In this document: positions 21,642 to 31,460 of the stretch, piece by piece
How the letters are laid out: each line of letters starts with the position of its first letter
Numbering within the stretch: position 1 is the first letter of the stretch
Origin: Zychaea mexicana
Taxonomy: Eukaryota; Mucoromycota; Mucoromycetes; Mucorales; Lichtheimiaceae
Assembly: GCF_025766255.1 (NCBI RefSeq)
Contig: NW_026516664.1
Location: 496,001-560,000, forward strand
DNA: 64,000 bases
Reading direction: 5' to 3'
Program-made: the position numbers and the translations under genes
Notes under the pieces: model-generated
What the model saw: only the letters and a program-made list of their open reading frames with translations
What the model was told of the DNA's origin: nothing
Databases searched by the model: none

Positions 21642-23427
21642 TCATATGGCGAAGATTTGACAAACGGTGCGCGTCACTTCGGCATTTGCAGTGATGAGAG
21701 AGGGCGATATTTCATTCGCCAAATTGGTCAAAGGACGATTGAGTTGTTCATTGCCAATGATGTTGGTGGTTGAGCTGTCATTGAACAGACTGAGAATCTC
21801 ATCCATAATATTCCAAACTTTGCCGTTCGTCTTGCATTTCTTTTGTTGATCATTAACACAATGTCGGCTAAGGATAGCGTTTTCACCTTGTTCCCAAACA
21901 GATGCCGCGACTACTCGAAACAACTGGGATGCTATTTTTGCATCTGAATCCTTGTTCGTACCGGTGTTGTGGTCGGCAAGTGTCCAGATCGTAACAGGCC
22001 GCGAGCACAGATCGTTTGCGAAGATGGAACATGATCGAGAAAGAAGATAAGTGGTGGTTCTGTGGAACTTGGACCGCACTTGTCGTAATTGCGCGTACTC
22101 GTCAAATGGATATAATTCGCGGATGGACAGATCGTTGAATCCTCGTTGTCGCAGATCGCCATACCATTTAATAAACGATCGTCGGATAAAGATGATGGTA
22201 TCTTTGCTGACACTGAACCCATTTGCGCTGGATGGACCGACAGCTGGGGGCTGATTTTTGTCAATTCGGATGGATGATGTAATGAGGACATTCATTGTTT
22301 TCGTGCCAAGTTCAAGTTTATGACTGTTATCTTTTTCGACAATGAACAGCTCCACATTTGGGTATTTCGTAGTTGGATGCGGTAAGGTTGTGTTTAAGGG
22401 TTGATAGCGCTTGATCTTGGTTTGTTCATGATGAGCATCCAATGTGGGATATCGACTGTACACTTCTGCACAATTCACAAGCAGACCTTCACGCCTATTG
22501 ACAAGAATCAGTCCCTCCATTGCACGAGCACAAACTACACGCATCCACGGACGCCGTGTCCAATCAATGTTCAATATGGTGGCGATATTTTCATCCATTT
22601 CCGTATAATCTGTTGCAGAGAGACATGTCAGATGGCTGTTAGCGATCAGATGGGATAAAATGGATGCAGCAGGTCGTTGGTCGCCTGCATCCAACATTTG
22701 GAAATAACTGCGCTTCATCGGTGTGATTGCTTTGAACGCTGGAGCCTGGTAACCAAATTGTGAAGCCAAGAGGCTAGAAATGGTTGCGGAATGACCAAGC
22801 ATATTATGTTCCCTATTGTTTTTATCAAAGATCGCCATTGGGTGCAAATCGGCGAGTTCTGCAATCAGCAATTTCTTCTGCTTTTCGTCATCCGGTAAAT
22901 CCATTGCACCCATTGCGGAAAGCGTCGCGTCTGAATATGTTCGTGTTTCATTGTGTGTTATGGCTGTTGATTCGAAGTGTAATGGTGGTTTGCTGGGCAT
23001 AAGCTCGTCAATAGGCAGGGTTACGTCGACATCTTCTGCTTCGTCTTCATCCTCGTTGTGTTCTCTCGCAGCATCAGAATCTTTACTGAGTCTGAGAAAC
23101 AATAACAAAAGAACTAAAACTTTTCAGATTAAGGCAAAGAACACGAAATAAAAGGACTTACATTTTAAAATGTTCAGGAACATGGCAATCCAATTCTTCG
23201 AGTTTCGAGAAATAGTTGGGACAGGAAGGGCAAACGAATACAGTCTTATCAGCATCGTTTTCATTTGAAACAAACAAATGATCTTTCACTTTCCGGATGT
23301 TGCCTTTCACACCAGCTTCAAGTTGAATATCATGAACATTTTTCAGATGCCTTCGCAAATTTTGTTTCTGGCCAAAATCGTTGCCATGACAAATATGACA
23401 GCAATGTTTTCGAAACAATTTTACCAT
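21642..23427 (-). CDS. Transposon cargo: C2H2 zinc-finger protein of unknown function
   Basis: Two exons on the minus strand: 23427-23162 and 23091-21642, joined across a 70-nt GTAAGT...CAG intron, giving 571 aa. ATG 23427 has a strong context (ACCATGG); an in-frame ATG at 23538 would add a His/Lys-rich stretch encoded by the 12-bp-repeat-like DNA. Finger 1 is C10-x2-C13-x13-H27-x4-H32 (CCHICHGNDFGQ...), and finger 2 is near residues 68-86 (VCPSC...CHVPEH). An acidic segment (about 95-110) and a roughly 460-residue region follow with no motif I recognise. It is not a transposase by eye (no DDE or RNase-H-like blocks). It could be a captured host regulator or an element-encoded accessory factor. 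Confidence 0.65.
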
Positions 23428-23615
23428 GGTAACGAGACACAAAAAAATGCTGATGAGTAATTTTCTGGCTGGTGGCGAGCTGGCCTTCAAAAAAAGATGC
23501 TTATGAAGATGTTTATGGGGATGCTTATGAAGATGCATATTGTAGCCAATAAAAATAAGCGATTTCAGATTATTTGTTGCGTTTTATTGGCTAATACAAC
23601 GCGGCATTTTAAATA

Positions 23616-23683
23616 ATGCTTATGAAGATGCTTATGAAGATGCTTATGAAGATGCTTATGAAGATGCTTATGAAGATGCTTAT
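23616..23683 (+). repeat. 12-bp tandem array, right arm
   Basis: ATGCTTATGAAG is repeated five times plus a partial unit. It is the inverted mate of 21058-21111, with one more unit. It lies between the small Cys-containing open frame and the cargo gene start. Confidence 0.85.
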
Positions 23684-23704
23684 TTTTGCGACAGCCTCAT
23701 TTCC

Positions 23705-23947
23705 ATGGGCCAGTGTCATTTTTGCAAGCTTGACTCGTTTTCATTTTGCCCTATTCTGGTCTCATTTTTCTTTGACTGTAAAAAAATAGTACAGCATGGC
23801 ACGTCAAAAACGACAATTCAGTGCTTGTGCTGCCGCCATCTCGACAAAATGAATGCTCCATCTGAAGCAGAAGAAGCACCATCATATTTTGAAAAAAACG
23901 ACAATCTTTCCGGTTTCTCCGTATCAGGAATTTTAGGGCATGCATAA
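23705..23947 (+). other. Small Cys-containing open frame, right-arm copy
   Basis: An 80-residue frame starting MGQCHFCKLDSFSF, with cysteine pairs CHFC and CLCC and an acidic patch EAEEAP. It may continue by splicing or frameshift into a conserved downstream frame (about 23998-24196, with RMTLTDQSYKDF and a stop after SFTL) that is also present in the left arm. I do not recognise it. It could be a second element gene. Confidence 0.35.
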
Positions 23948-24260
23948 TTTATAATTCGAAAAAAGTGCACCAATTTCAATGAAGCTCTAAGATATGCTTA
24001 CTGGCTTGAATATATTCGCATAGATTTAGAGAGGATGACATTAACCGACCAGAGCTACAAAGATTTCCTCTTGTTCAAAGTTACACTCTCTTACGGCATT
24101 TTTCCAAACAATTCTGTTTTGTTAGACAAAGCACGAAAAAACCCTCCCCATTTTTTTACCTGTCCTCGAGGACCCACTCCCTCATTTACTCTGTGATTTC
24201 AATTCAATAAGTTTTTTTTTTTTTCACAAACGCCTTTGCTTCCGTAGAATAAACACTTCT

Positions 24261-25563
24261 TCAGAGTGCTTGCCCATTACGACACTTGTCCAAGCATTTA
24301 TGAGAATGTCTAACAATCCCTTTAAAATCACTTAGTTTCAAGCTATTAGAAGCTTCACTGATCCGGGTCATCAAAGTTTCCTTCTCGAGAAACTTATTGC
24401 GCTTCACTTTGCTTTTGACCACTGACCAGAATTGCTCGATTGGATTGAGCTCAGGAGAATATGGAGGCAAATAAGCGCAGCGGTAACCGCGAGATTCTAC
24501 GTATTTGGCTATATTGTCTGATGTATGGATAGGGGCATTATCCATCACGAGGTAATGACCTTTCATGTGCGGATACCGGTCCATTTCATCCATCGTAGCT
24601 TTGAGAAACCTGATATAGTGTCCCGAAACCGTTCCTTTGCTCATTTGCCCAACGCCATCTCCCCGCTTTCTCTTTTTATTAGATGGAGGCTGAGGAAGTC
24701 TAAGGCTGCATTTAATTAGACCTTCAGCGGAAATCGCGCCCAGAATGGTTGTTGTTGTCGCTCGTGTTTTGGGAAGTGAGACCACTGCTGGTGCACCTTT
24801 CTTTGACCACGCCATACTACGTTTCAAATTAATATGAAAAGCAGATTCGTCAAGAAAGACACAGTTACTCGTAAAATTCAAGTCTGTTTTTTCCCATTTA
24901 CGAACCCAATCCAAGCGCTCTTGAATCTTTTCTTCACTATTCCGGTCTATGGGTTGAAGCCGAGCTTTCTTAAGAGATAAATTGCAAAGTTGTTTTACAA
25001 AATCGAACAAGGTAGTTTTAGATACTTTTAATTCGGTAAACATTTGCTTTAACTTCTTCATTACTTCGTCTAGGACGATGGAAGGATTCTCATCAAAGGA
25101 CTCGAGAATAGCGCTTTGTGTTCGTCATGGAGAATACGTGGACGGCCAGTCTTTCTCCGTTTCTCAAAGATGCTGTCAGGATCTTTCTCGTATTGCGCAG
25201 CCCATTTTTGTGCTGTACGAACAGAATCCCAAGTTGTTTTGCAGCAGCGGCCGCACTCAAACATCTCTCAAACAACAGTTTGAAGAACCTCACTTTGTCC
25301 TGATCAGAATAGCGTGTATAATTTCGCTTCACTGAAATTTCCCTCATAATGACATCACCGTTAGGCTTTGCCTTCTTTTCTACCTGCATTGCATCTATCC
25401 TTTTCTCGCTCTCCAAAGGCAGTTGAGCTAAATATTGTGTATGAGAACTCAACGTTTCAAGACGAAACTGTTCCTCATCGACAATATAATCCATTGGTTC
25501 AGGTCTGCCATACTCATCGACGACAGATCCTTTCCCATTTTCAAACAAGAATTGAATGTTCAT
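24261..25563 (-). pseudogene. Tc1/mariner (DDE) transposase, two frame breaks
   Basis: From ATG 25563 an N-terminal part runs to a helix-turn-helix region (SAAAAAKQLGI), where the frame shifts near 25223. A second frame carries RTAQKWAAQYEKDPDSIFEK and GRPRILHDEHKA, then shifts again near 25110-25125. The remaining frame is open to the stop at 24261 and holds the catalytic region: FLDESAFH (first Asp), MDNAPIHTS (second Asp), YLPPYSPELNPIEQFW (Glu), a DD34E spacing between the last two. No GT-AG intron explains either break, so the copy is probably inactive unless the assembly has base errors. It would cut and paste the element at TA sites when intact. Confidence 0.82.
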
Positions 25564-25730
25564 TATCTGTGATTTGTGATGTAATTGTGAAAAAGAAATA
25601 AAACACAGACAAACACTAGGCGTGCTCTTTTATATTTAAAGTATGCCAAGACTTGTCCTACAAAACAATCTTAGCAACAGGACATATGATTTGTCAGCCA
25701 AGACGAATTTATATTTCGTACAACACAAAT

Positions 25731-25815
25731 TTTGTTCTTGTCATCAGGTGAATTGATTTTCCTTCAGAGCGAATTCATTTTCGTCATTGGGTGAATTTAC
25801 TTTCCGGAAAGAGTG
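25731..25815 (-). repeat. Right terminal inverted repeat
   Basis: Read on the minus strand, this 85-bp end begins CACTCTTTCCGGAAAG and runs to GATGACAAGAACAA. It is followed outward by the TA duplication. It contains the repeated subterminal motif GAATTC / CAATTCACC also seen in the left copy. Confidence 0.9.
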
Positions 25816-25817
25816 TA

Positions 25818-28800
25818 TATCCACATTTTTGTCATAGAAGTATGTATTATTCCGCTTAGAATGAGGCTATGCAGAATAACCATCATGATTATCATTATGA
25901 CAGGTGCTCCATATAAACAAAAGACTGCACACATGTTGTTATGATATCTTTTTTTATGTAAGGAGACCATTGGTCGGGAACCATTTTATAAAGTGTGCAA
26001 AGATCAGAAACTGACAAATGAATAGACTAAGGCACACCGGTGTGCTACTAAGGACTAAATAGATCATAAGGAGGGGTGGGTATACAGATTGTCACAGGAA
26101 TTTCCGCGAGATGACCGGTTTTTCACCAAAGGAACCACAGGTGGGACGTTGTTGTTGTTATGATATGATTGAAGAGTCTGTTGTTTGTAATATGAGAGAT
26201 CTCTAACCAGCTGCATAATTTATTAACATACAGCAGTTTGTGTGTGTGGAGCTTTTAAGGTTTTTTTTTAATACGCCTGCATTTGCCCTTGAGTATAACC
26301 AGCGTCTTCACCAGTTTTTCCCGGCTTCGTCCTGCAGTTTTCAACTGTAAAGTATGATCTTGGCAAGAAAAAAAAAGCCTATAAAAATTGTTGCTATATT
26401 TCGATTGAATTCGATCTGTCTAGAACACTAAGGATAAATTGGTATCATTCTAAATGCCTGAGTATCCAACAGTGATATATGCTTTCGATATGAAAAGAAG
26501 CTTATTATCAAGATGTTACTTTTTTCGGGAGTAGTGCCTGTTGTAGCCATAGCAACGGCAATAAATCAAGTATAGAAGTGTATTTGGAAAGATGCTGGAT
26601 TGTACAAGTGCCATAATCAAAGCCAAAGAGGGGAGCCGTACATATAGATACAGTTGTTGGAACTGAAAACAAGCAAAAGCATCTGCCTTTGACGTCTGCG
26701 TGTGGTTCACAAGCAAAAAAAAAATATGCACCAGAACAAACACTACCCCTGTTTTAACAAGCGTTTAGTCTTCAGAAAGTAGGAAATCATCATCAGTGGT
26801 TTCAAGGCGATCGGTGCTGAAAGGATCCAGTGCATGACAACAATCCAATCGCCATGTGATTTCTGAAATATCGAACGATCGATCAAAAGGTTTCTAAAAC
26901 GTCATTACGACACTACTGGAGAGACAGCAGACACCTCCTCGAGCGCTTACAAAGCAATCACCCCGGTAGCTGGAGTGCCCGCATAGAAGATGAGAAGCCA
27001 ATTATTAAGCCGTGTCAGTGCTGAAGAGCTGTTCGTATTCGGCTACAAAGTGAACCCGATAACGGTCAACAAGAAGACCGCCGTCTTATGGGCAAATTAC
27101 AACGAGTGTTTAGACAGTGGCAACAAAAGTCAGAGTGGAACTCTGAACAAAGCAACAACTATTTTACATGATGATAAAGGTTGAAACCATCCATCGGTAT
27201 ATAACAATTGTTCAGTAAACCTGTTGTTTTAGGTGATGAGGCATACACGTTCTACTCCAGATGACACGCTGCCTTCACAAGATCAGATATATCCATGGAT
27301 AAACGGAGGGACGCAGCGACGAATAGCACGAAATGGTGAACGATGACAAAGCAGCGCAAGGGCACGATAGGGGTTTACACGGTTCACTCTGTAATGTATG
27401 TTTTTCATAATACTGTTGCATCACACGGACGACAACGATAACCGTTGTTGCTATATGTAACTCTATAATACTACACTAATAAATATAATAAACAGCTTCG
27501 TATATAGTGCGGGACAAAAGAAATTGCCGTACCACCTTCCTCCAGGTTATCACAGGACAAACCGGGCATTTCACCAAAATAGCATTTTACCCATCTGTGC
27601 GACTCTGTGCATCGCAGCCCCACAAAACTGTATGGGAAAGTATGACAGCGCTAGCATCGGTTGCTTATCGTTTCTGATCGGTATCGCAGCGTCGATGAAG
27701 CCAAACGTGGAGTATTGGCCGCGGATGGATTTACTTAAAGAATTGGGCGATAATATGCACGACTGTAGGTATAAAAGGAACGATGTGTTATAGCCGTTTT
27801 CTCCTGTGGTTTGCCCCTGCCTGTCTATTTTGCCCCATCGACACCGTACTTTTGCCTTTCCCTGGACTTCGCCTATCAGCAGCAGCATCAGTGCGAAAAT
27901 AAGCCGGCTCGTCCATTCACATACGCATACAGCAATGTAATGTGTGTGACACACTATATAGCAGCTACCCCCAAAAGAACACAAGCCCGTACTATACACA
28001 TCATCATTTATCTGCTGTTCCCTTGAGCTTTTTGGAATCAGAAATCAGACGAAAAGAAAAGGTCACACCACATGACTGATGAGGATGGTGTACAGTGCCA
28101 ACCTCACCGAAAAACTCGCCATCGAGAACGAGAAGTATCATCACGGCCCACCTCCAAAATGATCATAGTAGCTAACACAGTACATCGTGACACGGGTGTT
28201 GATTTCCACCGTCGAAAATGTGGGGTTGCCAAAGTCGTACAGATTTCACAGCAATTTACGTGCTTTTTCCCTTAATTACCCGACCCGTGCGGACAAAAGT
28301 ATATTACATACGCACACACAACATAGACTGCGACGCATTACCGTGAGATATCGAGCAGATGTCGTGTTGTCTGTCCCGTCTAGGATGTGCGGGGGATAGG
28401 TTATCGCCTCGTTCTGTGTGCGTGTGAGAAATAGTACACCAAATCATCTGCTTTATATTCCGAATTCAAACGAGCAATTTTTTTCGTCGAACAATTCGCT
28501 TACACCGTCCCCTTACCATAACCCCCCAACTTCGTCAATCTTGCTTTCTCTCTCGCGCTCGTTTCCACTCTGTGTGATTGAGAGTGGTGAAGGTAAAGAA
28601 TTCATCGTGAGAATTGTGACAGCACAAGCTCATCTCAAAGTTCTTGGATTGGCGTTGTACCGACTGAAGTCATGGACAAGTTAATGGTTAGACTTTAAAC
28701 CCGAAGGGACTTTAAGCGCTGTCTGTGTGCGAGTGTATGTATTAATGTGCTCCATCTTATTCTTATGACTCTTGTCTGTCATTGGGCCGAGAAGCGGGGT

Positions 28801-29013
28801 AACGCTTGATTTGTAACCCATTTTCGATGCGTGGGATCTACGCGTAACGTCAAGAACAGGGAAAACCTCAAGGCTCTCTGTATGGGGAGTAGAGTGGAGT
28901 GTGATGAGTCTCTCCAGTAATGATATGTAATGCGTGCTGTGGGCTGGTGCTACACACACCCAATCCGTAGGCAAATTTATGCAGACCAACTTTAATCAGC
29001 TGCGTCCGTTCCC
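25818..29013. other. Large intergenic region upstream of acetyl-CoA synthetase
   Basis: About 3.2 kb without a supported gene. Open frames up to 142 codons (27571-27999, minus) show no family features or splice logic. The last 600 bp contain CT-rich runs and a TATA-like site and are likely the ACS promoter; the length may reflect complex carbon regulation, which is inference. Confidence 0.5.
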
Positions 29014-29021
29014 TATTTAAA
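29014..29021 (+). promoter_or_regulatory. TATA-like box of acetyl-CoA synthetase
   Basis: TATTTAAA lies 90 bp before the ATG and is followed by a CT-rich leader (29041-29095) that ends in CAAAGACCACCATGA, a good start context. Confidence 0.5.
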
Positions 29022-29103
29022 CTCCTGGGGCCTCGCACGCAGTTTTTTTTTCATCCTTTCTTCCAGCTTTTACTTATTTTCTCTACTCACTTCAAAGACC
29101 ACC

Positions 29104-31460
29104 ATGACTGCCAGTGAACAAGCCGACCCCATCTACCCCGTCCCTCAACGGCTCCTGGGTGAGGGCGTTCCCAAGCCTCACATTTCCAGCATTGACGACT
29201 ACAAGAAGCTCTGGGAGCAGAGTGTCAACGACCCTGATTCATTCTTTGGCAAGGTCAGATCCCAGGAACAGATACCCTTCCCCCTTCCCTTTTCTTTAGG
29301 TAGCCAATCTTGATGGCTCACTTGCGGTTCTTTGAAAATGTTCTTAGCTCGCGACCGATCTGTTGAGCTGGTCCAAGCCATTCACCCAAGTTAGAAACGG
29401 CAGTTTCGAGGAAGGCGACGTGGCCTGGTTTCTGGATGGTGAGCTCAATGCAAGCTACAACTGTGTTGACCGACATGCACTAGCCAACCCTGACAAGGTA
29501 AGCTGTGACATATAAACATTTATACAAACAAAACAAAATATAAATAAGGGGATACATGTAGGCAACATGTATGGGTTGTGCACATGTTTGTATGGGCGTA
29601 TGCAGGTTGCTCATCACACATCTTGACCATCCTCTATTTCCATTCAGGTTGCCATCATCCACGAGGGTGACGAGCCCGAGAACGTTGCCAAGATCACCTA
29701 CCGTCAGTTGTTGCAAGAAGTCTCGCGTCTTTCCAACGTCTTGTTGTCTTTGGATGTGCGCAAGGGTGACAATGTTTGTATCTACATGCCCATGATTCCC
29801 GAAGCCGTCTATGCAATGCTTGCGTGTACCCGTATCGGTGCATTGCACTCTGTTGTCTTTGCCGGTTTCTCCTCTGACTCGTTGCGCGACCGTATCCTTG
29901 ACTGCAATGCACGCGTTGTTTTGACCGCTGATGAAGGTCGTCGTGGTGGCAAGAACATTGCTACCAAGCGTATCGTCGATGCAGCTGTAAAGGAGTCGCC
30001 ATGCGTTGACCACGTCTTGGTCTGCCGCCGTACCGGATCCGAGGTTCCATGGTCTGCTCCGCGCGACAAGTGGTGGCACGAAGAGACTGCCAAGGCCCGC
30101 CCATACTGCCCGCCTGTGAGCGTCAATGCCGAAGACCCAATGTTCTTGCTGTACACCTCTGGATCGACCGGTACGCCCAAGGGCGTCATGCACACCACTG
30201 GTGGCTATTTGCTCGGTGCTGCTGCAACCCTCAAGTACGTTTTCGACTATCATGCTGATGCAGGTGACATCCACGCGTGTATGGCAGACATTGGTTGGAT
30301 CACTGGTCACACCTACATTGTGTACGGCCCCTTACTGAACGGTGCCACAACCGTACTGTTCGAATCTACCCCAACCTACCCTGATCCGTCCCGCTTTTGG
30401 CAAGTCGTTCAGAAGCACAAGATCACCCAGCTTTACACTGCCCCCACCGCCATCCGTGCTCTCCGTCGTCTAGGCAACAAGTGGCTTGATGGCTATGATC
30501 TCTCCTCGCTCCGAGTTATTGGCTCTGTAGGTGAACCCATCAACCCTGAAGCTTGGGAGTGGTACAACGAGCAGGTCGGCAAGAAGCAGTGCGCTGTCGT
30601 CGACACCTACTGGCAGACTGAAACCGGCTCCATCATAATTACGCCCCTGCCTGGCGTAACCGCTACCAAGCCTGGCTCAGCCACATTCCCCTTCTTTGGC
30701 GTCAAGCCTGTCGTCCTTGATCCCGTCACCGGAAAGGAGCTCGAAGGCAACGATGTCACTGGCGTCCTCGCTATCGCACAGCCCTGGCCATCCATGGCGC
30801 GTACTGTATACAACAACCATTACCGCTACCTCGATACTTACCTCAACCCATACAAAGGCGTAAGTATATTCAGTAACAAAACGTGAATAATGTTGCTCGG
30901 TACCCTAATTAGCCTTCTTTGACATCGTAGTACTATTTCACTGGCGATGGCTGCACAAGAGATGCCCAAGGATACATTTGGATCAGAGGACGTGTTGATG
31001 GTAAGTTTCGTAAACAAAAATGTCCGGGTTTATAAAGAACGGTTGCTGATCAACTTTCTATGCTGTAGATGTTATCAACGTTTCTGGCCATCGTTTGTCG
31101 ACTGCCGAGATTGAATCCGCATTGATTCTTCACAATGCTGTTGCTGAAGCTGCTGTGGTTGGTGGTCAGGATGATTTAACTGGTCAATGCATCCACGCTT
31201 TCTGCACTCTCAAGCCAAATTTGGATGTTGCCGAAGGTTTGGAGAAGGAGCTTACCCTGCAAGTCCGCAAGGTTATCGGTCCATTTGCTACGCCCAAGCG
31301 CATCTATGTCATCGGTGATTTGCCAAAGACCCGTTCTGGCAAGATTATGCGCCGTATTTTGCGCAAGATTGTCAACAATGAATCTGATTCGCTTGGTGAC
31401 ATTTCCACCCTTGCCGATCCTTCCGTTGTTCAGGCTTTGATCGATAAGGTCAAGTCGTAA
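29104..31460 (+). CDS. ACS1: Acetyl-CoA synthetase (AMP-forming)
   Basis: Five exons: 29104-29253, 29348-29497, 29648-30859, 30931-31000, 31069-31460, giving 657 aa, the family norm. It makes acetyl-CoA from acetate, ATP and CoA through an acetyl-adenylate. Motifs are intact: [20 protein letters not shown] (about 268-287), [15 protein letters not shown], the hinge and A8 region [20 protein letters not shown] (about 522-541), and the catalytic Lys in [15 protein letters not shown] (about 618). No peroxisomal C-terminal signal is clear (it ends DKVKS), so a cytosolic/nuclear form is likely. C-rich codon choice suggests high expression. Fungal ACS genes are acetate-induced and glucose-repressed (facA/acuA), so the same is inferred here. 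Confidence 0.97.

Larger units (their letters stand above)
19909..25815. mobile_element. Foldback Tc1/mariner-type transposon carrying a cargo gene
   Basis: The element is bounded by inverted ends starting CACTCTTTCCGGAAAG and flanked on both sides by the dinucleotide TA (19907-19908 and 25816-25817), the target duplication of Tc1/mariner elements. Its two sides are inverted copies of one another: a left arm (19909-21393) and a right arm (23333-25815) that contains about 1 kb missing from the left. The right arm carries a transposase gene with two frame breaks; the left arm keeps only its 3' third. The loop between the arms (21394-23332) holds most of a spliced C2H2 zinc-finger gene. The structure is best read as one element copied tail-to-tail, with partial deletion of one copy and the outer ends still able to act as one pair of TIRs. 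Confidence 0.88.
23333..25815 (-). repeat. Right arm of long inverted repeat
   Basis: The longer arm (about 2.5 kb). It contains the whole transposase region, a second small open frame, a 12-bp tandem array and the 5' part of the cargo gene. Differences from the left arm are few and mostly indels, which suggests a recent copying event. Confidence 0.88.

Noticed and set aside
27571..27999. 142-codon minus frame in the gap before ACS
   Set aside because: No recognisable domain, no codon bias, no regulatory signals; probably a chance open frame.
29480..30310. 276-codon open frame antisense to acetyl-CoA synthetase
   Set aside because: It lies opposite a fully supported exon with biased codons, which commonly leaves the antisense frame open. 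It has no family features.
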